Source: JBCAXA01 sp038534295
GTDB taxonomy: Bacteria > Pseudomonadota > Gammaproteobacteria > Steroidobacterales > Woeseiaceae
DNA length: 52,563 nucleotides
Reading direction: 5' to 3'
NCBI GenBank assembly: GCA_038534295.1
Contig: JBCAXA010000007.1
Span: 1-52,563 of the forward strand
Part shown: positions 8,459 to 16,498 of the stretch, piece after piece
How the letters are laid out: each line of letters opens with the position of its first letter
How positions within the stretch are numbered: position 1 is the stretch's first letter
Program-made: the position numbers and the translations under genes
Notes under the pieces: generated by a model
What the model saw: only the letters and a program-made list of their open reading frames with translations
Told to the model about the DNA's origin: nothing
The model's database searches: none

Positions 8459-9766
8459 ATGCGGTCAATCGACAAACTTCTGGCGGGGCTGCTGTGCGTG
8501 CTGGCGACATTTTTCGTGCCGTCGCTACGCGCCGAGCTGGTCATTGAACTCGACAAAGTCGGCATTAAGCCATCGCCGATCGCCGTCGTGCCGTTTGGTT
8601 TTGAGGGCGCGAAAAAGCTGCCGGTCGACGTCGCTGCAGTGATCGCTAACGATCTTGCCAGAAGCGGACGTTTCGAGCCGTTGTCGGTCGATCGCATGTT
8701 GAATCGCCCGACACGTGGCGTCGAGGTCAATTTTGACGATTGGCGCCGCGTCTCGGTGGATTCGCTGGTCGTTGGTCGAATCGAGTCGACCGGCGATGGG
8801 TATCTGATTCAGTTTCAGCTGTTCGACGTATACGGTGGTCGCCAAATTCTTGGCTACCGTTTACCGACATCGGAGCGCGGCATGCGTCTGGCCGCCCATC
8901 GAGCGGCCGACATGATCTACGAACAGCTCACCGGCATTCCCGGTATTTTTTCGACGCGCATTGCCTACGTCACGGCGTCCGGGCAGCCCGGCAGCGAACG
9001 CTATGCCATGGTCGTTTCGGACGCCGACGGCGAGAACCAGTACAAAATTGCCGAGTCGGACGGGTATCCGCTGATGTCGCCGACGTGGTCGCCGGACGGC
9101 CGTGAACTCGCTTACGTCTCTTTTCGAGGCGGGCAGTCCTCGATTGTTGTGCAAACGCTTCGCACGGGCACGATCCGAACCGTGTCGCGGCGTCCCGGCA
9201 TCAACGGTGCGCCAGCCTGGTCGCCGGACGGTCGAACCCTGGCCGTTACGCTGTCCGGGGCCAGCGGCAATCCAGATATTTGGCTGATCCGTGTAGCCGA
9301 TGGTGAGACCACCCGATTGACTACGAACCGGGCCATCGACACCGAGGCTTCGTTCTCGCCGGATGGGCGTTTTGTCTACTTCACGTCTGACCGAGCGGGC
9401 GCACCGCAGGTGTACCGGGTGCCGGTCGGCGGCGGTGACATCGAGCGGATCACGTTCGAGGGTGGCTACAATGCTCGACCGCGACTGTCGCCGGGCGCCG
9501 ACAAAGTGGCTGTAGTGCACGACGATCGAGGCAAATTTCGCATCGCCGTGCATGACGTCGACCGGCGCAGCGTGCTGGTTTTGACCGAGGGTACGCAGGA
9601 TGAGTCGCCCGCGTTCGCGCCGAACGGCGAGACCATCATTTACGCGACGCGGCGCAACGGCCAAGGCGTGCTTGCCACCGTGTCGATTGACGGCGCGGTA
9701 CGGCAACGCCTGGCAGCCAGCGATGGTGACGTTCGCGAACCGGCGTGGTCGCCGTACCGACGTTGA
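8459..9766 (+). CDS. tolB: Tol-Pal system beta-propeller protein TolB
   Basis: Periplasmic partner of Pal and TolA, 435 residues. A signal peptide (MRSIDKLLAG...PSLRA) is followed by ELVIELDKVG, an N-terminal alpha/beta domain and a six-bladed propeller with the repeated WSPDGR-type motif: WSPDGRELAY, WSPDGRTLAV, FSPDGRFVYF and two further degenerate blades. I chose ATG 8459, 2 bp after the tolA stop, because it gives the signal peptide; the frame is open 48 bp further upstream. Confidence 0.96.
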   Translation: MRSIDKLLAGLLCVLATFFVPSLRAELVIELDKVGIKPSPIAVVPFGFEGAKKLPVDVAAVIANDLARSGRFEPLSVDRMLNRPTRGVEVNFDDWRRVSVDSLVVGRIESTGDGYLIQFQLFDVYGGRQILGYRLPTSERGMRLAAHRAADMIYEQLTGIPGIFSTRIAYVTASGQPGSERYAMVVSDADGENQYKIAESDGYPLMSPTWSPDGRELAYVSFRGGQSSIVVQTLRTGTIRTVSRRPGINGAPAWSPDGRTLAVTLSGASGNPDIWLIRVADGETTRLTTNRAIDTEASFSPDGRFVYFTSDRAGAPQVYRVPVGGGDIERITFEGGYNARPRLSPGADKVAVVHDDRGKFRIAVHDVDRRSVLVLTEGTQDESPAFAPNGETIIYATRRNGQGVLATVSIDGAVRQRLAASDGDVREPAWSPYRR

Positions 9767-9799
9767 ACGATCGACGAAATACGCTCTCCAAGATTCTGA

Positions 9800-9805
9800 T
9801 ATATT
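9800..9805 (+). promoter_or_regulatory. candidate -10 box before pal
   Basis: TATATT sits in the 82-bp tolB-pal gap, the largest gap in the ybgC-queC run and locally AT-rich. No convincing -35 is seen at 16-18 bp. A separate promoter would let Pal be made in excess of the Tol proteins. Weak support. Confidence 0.25.
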
Positions 9806-9848
9806 TCGCGACTTCGCGGCGCCCAACCTATTTTTTCGAGGCCCGATC

Positions 9849-10367
9849 ATGAATCCACGAACATTAACGCTCGGCGTATTGCTGGCGGTCGCGCTCAGCG
9901 GCTGCGGCTCGACACCTGCACCGCTGCCAGAAATCTCAGCGGTCGACGACGCGCCACCGGCAAACAGCAGCGCGCGAGGCAGCGGTCTTAACGACGACGG
10001 CGTCGGCGCCGGCAGCGCGATTGGCGACGACAGCGGCGCACTCGAAACCGTTATTTATTTCGAATACGACAAGAGCGAAATCTCCTCGCAATACGCGAGC
10101 GTACTGGCGGAACACGCGCGGCGCCTGGCGGCTCAGCCGAGTCTGCGCGTACGACTCGAGGGCCATGCCGACGAGCGCGGTTCGCGGGAATACAATATTG
10201 GCCTTGGCGAGCGGCGCTCGCTGGCGGTACGGCGGGTACTCTTAGTGCAGGGCGCGTCGGCTGGCCAGATCAGCGTGGTCAGTTTCGGCGAAGAGCGCCC
10301 AGCCGCGCTTGGCAGCAACGAAGAAGCGTATCGCCAGAACCGCCGTGTTGTGCTCGTCTACCGTTAA
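9849..10367 (+). CDS. pal: Peptidoglycan-associated lipoprotein Pal
   Basis: Outer-membrane lipoprotein that binds peptidoglycan and TolB. The 172 residues start with a lipoprotein signal ending in the lipobox LSGC (C19), then a low-complexity Ser/Gly/Asp linker and an OmpA-like domain from about 66. The peptidoglycan-binding motif HADERGSREYN, with its Asp and Arg, is intact. The frame is open upstream into tolB, but ATG 9849 gives the lipobox. cpoB follows 10 bp downstream. Confidence 0.96.
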   Translation: MNPRTLTLGVLLAVALSGCGSTPAPLPEISAVDDAPPANSSARGSGLNDDGVGAGSAIGDDSGALETVIYFEYDKSEISSQYASVLAEHARRLAAQPSLRVRLEGHADERGSREYNIGLGERRSLAVRRVLLVQGASAGQISVVSFGEERPAALGSNEEAYRQNRRVVLVYR

Positions 10368-10377
10368 GGGACGCACC

Positions 10378-11133
10378 ATGAAAGCAATTCGCACTACGGC
10401 GAGCGTAGTGGTACTGCTCGGCGCGGGTCTTTCCGCTTGCGTCACGACACCGCCGCAAGAAGATCCGGTGCTGATCAAACTCAACGAGTTGGAGCGGCGC
10501 ATCGTGTCACTCGAGCGTGTCGTTCAAAACGACAGCATCGTTAATCTGGCGGCCTCGGTTGATTCCCTCGCGCAGGAAATCGCCACGCTCCGCGGTCAGG
10601 TCGAGCAGTTGGATTACACGGTGACAGAAACCGAGAAACGCCAGCGCGACCTGTACGTCGATCTCGATGCACGGATGGCGTCGCTCGAGCAGGGCGTGAG
10701 CCGCGTCGCCGTTGCCACGAACGACAGCGCGCTGCCAGTTCCGGGCGGGTCGGACGAAAGCAACTACCGTGCGGCCTTCGACATGGTCAAGGACGGTAGC
10801 TACGAAGAGGCGATCAACGCGTTCAATGAGTTTCTCACGACCTATCCAGAGTCACAGTGGGCCAATAACGCCCAGTACTGGCTTGCGGAGTCGCATTACG
10901 TGCTGCTGCGTTACGACGAGGCGCTTGCTGCCTTTGAGGCCGTCGTCCGAGACTATCCACGGTCGGCGAAAGTGCCGGATGCGCTGCTGAAAATCGGTTA
11001 CTGCAACTATGAGCTCGAAAACTGGGCGGAGGCACGCAGCGCATTGGCGCGCGTCGAGGCAGAGTACTCGGAAACTACCGCGGCTCGCCTAGCCGGTCAG
11101 CGACTCGCCCGGATGCAGTCCGAAGAGCGCTAA
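10378..11133 (+). CDS. cpoB: Cell-division coordinator CpoB (YbgF), probable lipoprotein form
   Basis: A 251-residue envelope protein with an N-terminal coiled coil (about 33-110, heptads such as LNELERRIVSLERVV) for trimerisation and C-terminal TPRs from about 124 (NYRAAFDMVKDGSYEEAINA, then AQYWLAESHYVLLRYDEALA). CpoB links peptidoglycan synthesis to Tol-driven constriction. The signal ends in a good lipobox, L18-S19-A20-C21, whereas E. coli CpoB is soluble in the periplasm, so this one may be lipid-anchored. ATG 10378 was chosen over the upstream open frame because of this signal. Confidence 0.92.
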   Translation: MKAIRTTASVVVLLGAGLSACVTTPPQEDPVLIKLNELERRIVSLERVVQNDSIVNLAASVDSLAQEIATLRGQVEQLDYTVTETEKRQRDLYVDLDARMASLEQGVSRVAVATNDSALPVPGGSDESNYRAAFDMVKDGSYEEAINAFNEFLTTYPESQWANNAQYWLAESHYVLLRYDEALAAFEAVVRDYPRSAKVPDALLKIGYCNYELENWAEARSALARVEAEYSETTAARLAGQRLARMQSEER

Positions 11134-11142
11134 TGGGTCAGC

Positions 11143-11814
11143 GTGGCTAGCACGCGCGATGCTTTGCCGATTGCCAGTCGGCTGCGCATTTCCGAAACGT
11201 TTTTGTCGCTGCAGGGTGAGGCTCTGTCTGCCGGTTTGCCGACGTTTTTCATTCGCTTGACCGGTTGCCCGCTGCGATGCCAATACTGCGACACGGCCTA
11301 CGCGTTTCATGGCGGTGAGTGGCGGAGTATCGACCAACTGGTCGCCGCGGCAACCGAATCGGCGGCACCGGCCGTTTGCGTTACTGGCGGTGAACCGTTG
11401 GCACAGCCGAACTGCACGGACCTGCTAACGGCACTTTGCGATGCGGGATTTGATGTCTCGATTGAAACCAGCGGCGCATTTCCGATCGAAGCGATTGACT
11501 CGCGGGTTGTTCGTGTAGTGGACATCAAGACGCCTGGTTCGGCGGAGGCTAACCGGAACCGGTGGAGCAACCTTGCAGCGTTGCGCGCGACAGACGTCGT
11601 CAAGTTCGTCATCTGCAGTCGTGAGGATTTCGATTGGGCGTGTGGTATCGTCGATCAATATGAATTAGTTCATAAGGTTACGGTATTTTTCTCGCCTAGT
11701 TATGAAGAACTGTCGAACCGTGAATTGGCCGACTGGCTGGTCGCAAATCCACGCCGAATACGGCTGCAGCTGCAACTGCATAAGCTCCTTTGGGGCGATG
11801 GGCCGGGCCGTTGA
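11143..11814 (+). CDS. queE: 7-carboxy-7-deazaguanine synthase QueE
   Basis: Radical SAM enzyme that contracts 6-carboxytetrahydropterin to CDG in the queuosine/preQ0 pathway. The 223 residues carry the CX3CX2C cluster motif CPLRCQYC (C42, C46, C49), the N-terminal SETFLSLQGEALSAG segment and TGGEPL near 86-91. GTG start at 11143, 9 bp after the cpoB stop. Its TGA overlaps a TTG start of queC, so the two are likely coupled. Confidence 0.95.
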   Translation: MASTRDALPIASRLRISETFLSLQGEALSAGLPTFFIRLTGCPLRCQYCDTAYAFHGGEWRSIDQLVAAATESAAPAVCVTGGEPLAQPNCTDLLTALCDAGFDVSIETSGAFPIEAIDSRVVRVVDIKTPGSAEANRNRWSNLAALRATDVVKFVICSREDFDWACGIVDQYELVHKVTVFFSPSYEELSNRELADWLVANPRRIRLQLQLHKLLWGDGPGR

Positions 11815-12491
11815 CGGCGTCGCGTGACAACGTCGTCGTGCTGCTGTCCGGCGGTCTCGATTCGGCAACGGTACTTGCAATGGCGCAAGCGCAAGGGCAC
11901 GAGTGCTTCTCGTTGAGTTTCGACTATGGCCAGCGCCATCGCGTCGAACTCGCTGCCGCAGAACGGGTGGCGCGACAGCTGGGCGCGACAGAACACCGCA
12001 CGATGCGAATCGATTTCGCCGGCGTTGGTGGGTCGGCGCTGACCGATGCGAGCCTTGCCGTACCGGAGACGCCGAGCGAAGGCATTCCCATCACCTACGT
12101 ACCGGCACGCAATACGGTGTTTTTGTCGTTGGCGCTGGCCTGGGCCGAAGTCGTGGACGCGAACCGCATCGGCATCGGCGTCAATGCCGTCGACTACTCG
12201 GGCTACCCCGATTGTCGACCGGAGTTTATCGCTGCATTCGAGCATCTGGCCACGCTCGCGACCAAGCGAGGCGTAGAGGGCGCCCCGATCAAGATCGACG
12301 CGCCGCTGGTAACCTTGTCCAAGGCGGAGATCATTCGCCGCGGCACGGAATTGGGCGTCGATTATTCGTTGACCCTATCTTGCTACCAGCCGGACGAACT
12401 CGGCCGCGCGTGCGGTCGCTGTGACGCCTGTCGGCTCCGGGCCGAGGGTTTTCGCGCTGCGGGTGTCGACGATCCTACGCGGTACGCATAG
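11811..12491 (+). CDS. queC: 7-cyano-7-deazaguanine synthase QueC
   Basis: ATP-dependent conversion of CDG to preQ0, the step after QueE. The PP-loop SGGLDS lies at 13-18, FDYGQRHRVEL follows, and the C-terminus has the four-Cys zinc site CYQPDELGRACGRCDAC. I chose TTG 11811 (226 residues), which overlaps the queE stop as TTGA; another in-frame TTG at 11790 would add seven residues. Codon context cannot decide between them. A tRNA-Lys gene follows. Confidence 0.93.
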   Translation: MTASRDNVVVLLSGGLDSATVLAMAQAQGHECFSLSFDYGQRHRVELAAAERVARQLGATEHRTMRIDFAGVGGSALTDASLAVPETPSEGIPITYVPARNTVFLSLALAWAEVVDANRIGIGVNAVDYSGYPDCRPEFIAAFEHLATLATKRGVEGAPIKIDAPLVTLSKAEIIRRGTELGVDYSLTLSCYQPDELGRACGRCDACRLRAEGFRAAGVDDPTRYA

Positions 12492-12500
12492 AGCGAGCGT

Positions 12501-12528
12501 TTGCGGCCAGCGACGATTGCTGTATGAT
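12501..12528 (+). promoter_or_regulatory. Promoter of tRNA-Lys
   Basis: TTGCGG (12501-12506), a 16-bp spacer and TATGAT (12523-12528). The next 24 bp to the mature tRNA 5' end are GC-rich (CGCGCTTCGCC), like the discriminator of promoters under stringent control. This is an inference from hexamers and spacing. Confidence 0.55.
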
Positions 12529-12552
12529 TTCGCGCTTCGCCTCCGGGGCTGC

Positions 12553-12628
12553 GGGCCGTTAGCTCAGTTGGTAGAGCAGTTGGCTTTTAACCAATTGGTC
12601 GTAGGTTCGAATCCTACACGGCCCACCA
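12553..12628 (+). tRNA. tRNA-Lys (anticodon TTT)
   Basis: A 76-nt cloverleaf with encoded CCA. The acceptor stem is GGGCCGT (12553-12559) with ACGGCCC (12618-12624), and the discriminator base is A. The anticodon arm is GTTGG-CTTTTAA-CCAAT with TTT at 12586-12588, and the T arm is GTAGG-TTCGAAT-CCTAC. All stems pair. tRNA-Lys behind queE-queC is the arrangement known from Pseudomonas. Confidence 0.97.
12604..12628 (+). repeat. Direct repeat within the tRNA-Lys 3' end (att-like, copy 1)
   Basis: The last 25 nt of the tRNA gene (T-arm 3' half, acceptor 3' strand and CCA) recur exactly at 12733-12757, 129 bp away. Integrases of many genomic islands target tRNA 3' ends and leave such a repeat. 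No integrase gene lies between or beside the copies. Confidence 0.6.
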
Positions 12629-12732
12629 TACCTTCCTGGTATCGATTAGCGCTTTAGCGCGTCGCCGGAAACACCGTCCCACAGCTGAGCCGCACTTCGG
12701 CGAATAAGCCCGATCACTGCGCCGGGCGGCTC

Positions 12733-12757
12733 GGTTCGAATCCTACACGGCCCACCA
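12733..12757 (+). repeat. Detached copy of the tRNA-Lys 3' end (att-like remnant or broken tRNA)
   Basis: Identical for 25 bp to 12604-12628, and similar for a few bases beyond (ACC after CCA plus one base). The sequence before it (12629-12732) has no acceptor 5' strand, D arm or anticodon arm, so this is not a working tRNA. It could be the far att site of a deleted element or the tail of a lost tandem tRNA copy. The rest of 12629-12840 shows only the small stem TACC-TTCCT-GGTA directly after the tRNA. Confidence 0.65.
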
Positions 12758-12840
12758 CACCTCTCCAGCGCAGCCAACCGTTTGGGCGTTTTGCCGAAAA
12801 CTCCGTCGCCTAGCGGATCGCTTGGCGTCGCGTGCTTGGC

Positions 12841-13821
12841 TCAGTGGCGGTGGCGGTCCGTCTCGGCGTTACCTTGCGGGTCGAGTTCGTTGAGTTGGTG
12901 TCGGATAACGGCATGCAGTTGCTGAAACACGCTCGGTTCAAAGTTATCGATGCGCTTTTGCACACTCGATCGCGGGAACGCTGTGGTCGAACCAATGGCA
13001 TGACGCACGACGAGCTCGGATCCGAACTCATCGCTCAACACACCCCAGTCGAATTGTTCATGGGCGACTAGATAGTCACCAAACGCGGCGCCCAATGCAT
13101 CGACGAGTTGCTCTGGGGGCAAGCGCTTAATGACGTCGTCCTCGTGCCATGCAGCAAAGACCGCGTCCAAGGTTGCCGGATCGAGCGGGGCCGCTTGCGC
13201 ATATCGAAACGCCAGCCGGACAGCCGTGTTTCGGCTCGCCTCCAGCCAGTCTTCTTCGGCTGCGGCAAAGCGCCGAAACTGCTGTGGCACTGGATCGAGC
13301 GTTTCGACGCTAGTGGCCGCATGGTCACCACCGGCGAGCGGAACAGACTCAAAGTACTTACGGATGTCGATACTGTCAGCGATAGCTTCTGCGGCGCTCA
13401 GCAGGTCTCTTACGTGTCGCGCGCGCATGCGGTTCGCGGTGACGGTGACCGAAAAAATAACGACGGTTGCGCGCTGACCCACTTCCCAATACCGAACGTT
13501 AACGGTCTTGCCTTCTTCGCGCGCTTTGGATTCGTATGTTGCGATGACCTTGCCAGGCGAATTGCGATAGCGCCAGCCGTGCTCCAGCGCCCGTTTGCGC
13601 ACGAACCGAGCAGCGCGATCGTCACTGCCGCTGTTGGCGTCGAATGACACGCTCGAGAAACGCAGAAAAATGTCGCTGTGTCTTGCGGGCCAGGCCAACA
13701 ACGTGTCGGAGCCGTCCAGGCGGTTTTCCATGCCAGCGGGCAAGCCAACCACACCTACATCGCCGGGCAGGGATACCGTTTGGCACAGCGTCGAGCGCTT
13801 CTTACCTAGCCATGACAGCAC
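12841..13821 (-). CDS. DUF3806 domain protein, function unknown
   Basis: A 326-residue protein of unknown function. The C-terminal half (about 190-300; FRYAQAAPLDPATLDAVFAAW, FDWGVLSDEFGSELVV, AFPRSSVQKRID) resembles DUF3806. The N-terminal half (SDIFLRFSSVSFDAN..., KVIATYESKAREEGKTVNVRYWEVGQ) looks like a separate beta-rich domain. No signal peptide or membrane segment is seen. The start is GTG at 13819-13821, with no better in-frame ATG near. It stands alone on the minus strand between tRNA-Lys and thrA. Confidence 0.7.
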   Translation of the reverse strand: MLSWLGKKRSTLCQTVSLPGDVGVVGLPAGMENRLDGSDTLLAWPARHSDIFLRFSSVSFDANSGSDDRAARFVRKRALEHGWRYRNSPGKVIATYESKAREEGKTVNVRYWEVGQRATVVIFSVTVTANRMRARHVRDLLSAAEAIADSIDIRKYFESVPLAGGDHAATSVETLDPVPQQFRRFAAAEEDWLEASRNTAVRLAFRYAQAAPLDPATLDAVFAAWHEDDVIKRLPPEQLVDALGAAFGDYLVAHEQFDWGVLSDEFGSELVVRHAIGSTTAFPRSSVQKRIDNFEPSVFQQLHAVIRHQLNELDPQGNAETDRHRH

Positions 13822-13963
13822 GAAACGTCCTCACCCCACGCGGTCTTTGATTATGCGTCAACCAAGCCGCTGCTCAAACAACCGGCCTGACCGTCAGCCG
13901 TAGCCTGCGCACAATGCGCTGAGATAGCGGCGTTCGTGCCGCAAAACTCGTGTGGCAGGCGGT

Positions 13964-14023
13964 ATGATTGGCCGCCGCGCTGCGCGGCGCATTGCAACAA
14001 TTACTACGGAAGACGAGCAGTGA
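13964..14023 (+). promoter_or_regulatory. Possible thr leader: 19-codon Ile/Thr-rich micro-frame with hairpin
   Basis: An ATG at 13964 opens a 19-codon frame, MIGRRAARRIATITTEDEQ, whose TGA (14021-14023) overlaps the thrA GTG. Five of the six codons at 13991-14008 are Ile or Thr (ATT GCA ACA ATT ACT ACG). A perfect 7-bp stem, CGCCGCG-CTG-CGCGGCG (13973-13989), lies inside it. E. coli thrABC is attenuated through a Thr/Ile-rich leader, but there a terminator with a T-run follows; none is present here. AGGCGG just before the ATG is a weak ribosome site. This may be chance. Confidence 0.25.
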
Positions 14024-16497
14024 AAGACTGGACGGTGTACAAATTTGGCGGCTCGTCGCTCGCCGATGCCGATTGTTTTCGTCGCGTCGCAGGCATTGCG
14101 ACGGCAGTACCCGGCGGTGTGCCGCTTGGCATCGTCGTATCCGCGATGGGTGGCATGACCGATGCACTGTTGGCGCTGATTCGTGCGGCCGAGGCGGGTG
14201 CTATTGATTTCGCTGAACCGCTCGCCGACATTGCCGCGCGCTATGAAATGACCGTGGGTTGTTTGCTCGCGCCGGAAAATCGAACGCAGGTCCTCGCTGA
14301 TTTTCACGCCGACATCGTCGGCCTTGGCGATGTCCTCAAAGCCATCTCGTTGGTTCGCTCCGCGCCGCAGCGTAGCCAAGACCTCATTGCCGGCTTCGGT
14401 GAAATCTGGTCGGCGCGATTATTGAGCGCGTTGCTCGACGAGCAAATCGGCGCGAGCCGTGACGTGAACTGGCTGGATGCTCGCAAGGCACTGACGGTGC
14501 GGCAAACCAAGTTAGCGCCAACGATTCTCTGGGAGGCGTCGCGCGAGCGCTTGGGCAACGAGATCGCCGCCGATTTCTCGGGCATCGTGGTCATAACCGG
14601 CTTCATTGCGTCGGACGAAACCGGGCTGCAGACCACCTTGGGCCGCAACGGCAGCGATTTCTCAGCCTCGATATTCGCCGCATTGCTTGAAGCTCGTGAC
14701 CTCACGATATGGACGGATGTCGACGGCGTATTGTCCGCCGATCCGCGCCGCGTGCCGGAAGCTGAGGTGATCGATACCGTTTCGTACAACGAAGCGATGG
14801 AGCTCGCGTATTTCGGCGCCAAAGTCATTCATCCGCAGACAATGGGGCCGGCGGTCGAAAACGATATCCCGATTCTCATCCGCAACACCTTCCAGCCCGC
14901 TCGACCCGGCACGCGGATCATCGCCGTGTCGGATCGCGATCAGCCCATCAAGGGCATCACTGCGATCGATGGTATTGCGCTCATCAATGTTGAAGGTGCT
15001 GGCATGATTGGCGTACCGGGCACCGCTGATCGGCTGTTTTCGGCTTTGCACGCCGCTGATGTCTCAGTGGTGCTGATTTCGCAAGCCAGTTCGGAGCATT
15101 CGATCTGCTGCGCCGTGCCGGAGTCGCTCGCAGAGGCGGCCGTTGACGCGCTGCGGCGTCGGTTCGCGACGGAGCTGTCCGAAGGGCAGATTCAGCGAAT
15201 TGAGGCCGAACCGGAGATGAGCATTCTTGCGTTGGTCGGTGACGGGATGAACGGCGTGCCAGGAATCGCGGGGCGATTTCTCGGCACCCTTGGCGGTGCG
15301 GGCATCAATGCCGCCGCCATTGCACAGGGTTCGTCTGAGCGCAATATTTCCGTGGTCGTCCGCCGCAGCGACTCGACCCGGGCTTTACGGGCCGTGCATT
15401 CGGGTTTTTATTTGTCGCGTAAGACACTGTCCATCGGATTGCTCGGTCCTGGCACGGTGGGTTCTGAATTGCTCAAGCAGATTCGCCAGCGCAGCCAGGC
15501 GCTGGCAGAGCGCTTCAATCTCGATCTGCGCGTCAGAGCGATTGCCGGTTCGAAGCGCTGGTTGCACGAGCCGCGACGTATCGACCTAGCGCGTTGGCAA
15601 GACGCGTACGCCGATGCGCCGGCGACACCCGGTCTCGCGGCGTTTGTCGATCATGTCGACGCCGATCATCTGCCGCACAGTGTCATTGTCGATTGCACCG
15701 CGGATGACAACGTCGCTGCTCAATACCCGAGCTGGCTCCGCCGCGGTGTTCATATCGTAACGCCGAACAAGAAGGCGTTTAGCGGTGCGAGCGCGCTGGC
15801 GGAGGAGGTACGCGCTGCGGCAGCGCAGGCTGGTACATACTGCCTCTACGAAACCACGGTCGGTGCGGGTTTGCCGGTCATCAACACGTTGCAAGATCTG
15901 ATCGCGACCGGCGATCGGATTCGTAGCGTCGACGGTATCTTTTCCGGCACGCTCGCCTACCTTTTTAACCAGTTCGACGGCAGCGTGCCGTTTTCAACGA
16001 TCGTCGCAACCGCCAGGCAGCAGGGCTACACCGAGCCAGATCCACGCGACGATTTGTCGGGCATGGACGTGGCTCGGAAGGCTACCATCCTCGCCCGCGA
16101 AATCGGCCTCGACGTCGATCTCGACTCGCTGGCGGTCGAATCGCTGGTGCCGGCCGAACTCGTCGATGTCGACGTGGACACCTTTATGGCGCGTCTGCCC
16201 GAGTATGATGACGCGATGGCGGAACGGCACGCGCGTGCGCTTGCGGCCGGACGCAAGCTTCGCTATGTCGGGCGACTCGATGCCGAACGCGGTGCCGAAG
16301 TCGGACTGATTGAGGTCGACGATGACCATTCGTTCGCCAACATCAATCTGACCGACAACGTCATTCGCTTTACGACCGATCGATATTCGGACAATCCACT
16401 GGTCGTGCAAGGACCCGGCGCCGGTCCCGCCGTGACTGCTGCGGGCGTGTTCGCCGATGTATTGCGGCTTGCGTCGTTCTTGCAGGGTGGTGACTGA
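14020..16497 (+). CDS. thrA: Bifunctional aspartokinase / homoserine dehydrogenase (ThrA type)
   Basis: Catalyses the first and third steps from aspartate to threonine. From GTG 14020 it has 825 residues, close to E. coli ThrA. Order: aspartokinase with KFGGSS at 8-13, a central pair of ACT regulatory domains (ISQASSEHSI, IAQGSSERNI), then homoserine dehydrogenase with GLLGPGTVGS near 473-482 and the later NKKAFSG and DDLSGMDVARK segments. The ACT domains imply feedback control by threonine. The frame is open for 84 bp upstream without homology; GGAAG at 14008-14012 supports GTG 14020. thrB follows at once. Confidence 0.95.
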   Translation: MKDWTVYKFGGSSLADADCFRRVAGIATAVPGGVPLGIVVSAMGGMTDALLALIRAAEAGAIDFAEPLADIAARYEMTVGCLLAPENRTQVLADFHADIVGLGDVLKAISLVRSAPQRSQDLIAGFGEIWSARLLSALLDEQIGASRDVNWLDARKALTVRQTKLAPTILWEASRERLGNEIAADFSGIVVITGFIASDETGLQTTLGRNGSDFSASIFAALLEARDLTIWTDVDGVLSADPRRVPEAEVIDTVSYNEAMELAYFGAKVIHPQTMGPAVENDIPILIRNTFQPARPGTRIIAVSDRDQPIKGITAIDGIALINVEGAGMIGVPGTADRLFSALHAADVSVVLISQASSEHSICCAVPESLAEAAVDALRRRFATELSEGQIQRIEAEPEMSILALVGDGMNGVPGIAGRFLGTLGGAGINAAAIAQGSSERNISVVVRRSDSTRALRAVHSGFYLSRKTLSIGLLGPGTVGSELLKQIRQRSQALAERFNLDLRVRAIAGSKRWLHEPRRIDLARWQDAYADAPATPGLAAFVDHVDADHLPHSVIVDCTADDNVAAQYPSWLRRGVHIVTPNKKAFSGASALAEEVRAAAAQAGTYCLYETTVGAGLPVINTLQDLIATGDRIRSVDGIFSGTLAYLFNQFDGSVPFSTIVATARQQGYTEPDPRDDLSGMDVARKATILAREIGLDVDLDSLAVESLVPAELVDVDVDTFMARLPEYDDAMAERHARALAAGRKLRYVGRLDAERGAEVGLIEVDDDHSFANINLTDNVIRFTTDRYSDNPLVVQGPGAGPAVTAAGVFADVLRLASFLQGGD

Positions 16498-16498
16498 C

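Noticed and set aside
12629..12757. Second full tRNA gene after tRNA-Lys
   Set aside because: Only the 3' 25 nt are present; no acceptor 5' strand, D arm or anticodon arm can be built.
13936..14019. N-terminal extension of thrA by 28 residues
   Set aside because: The extra residues have no resemblance to aspartokinases and would run through the promoter/leader region; GTG 14020 gives the usual length.
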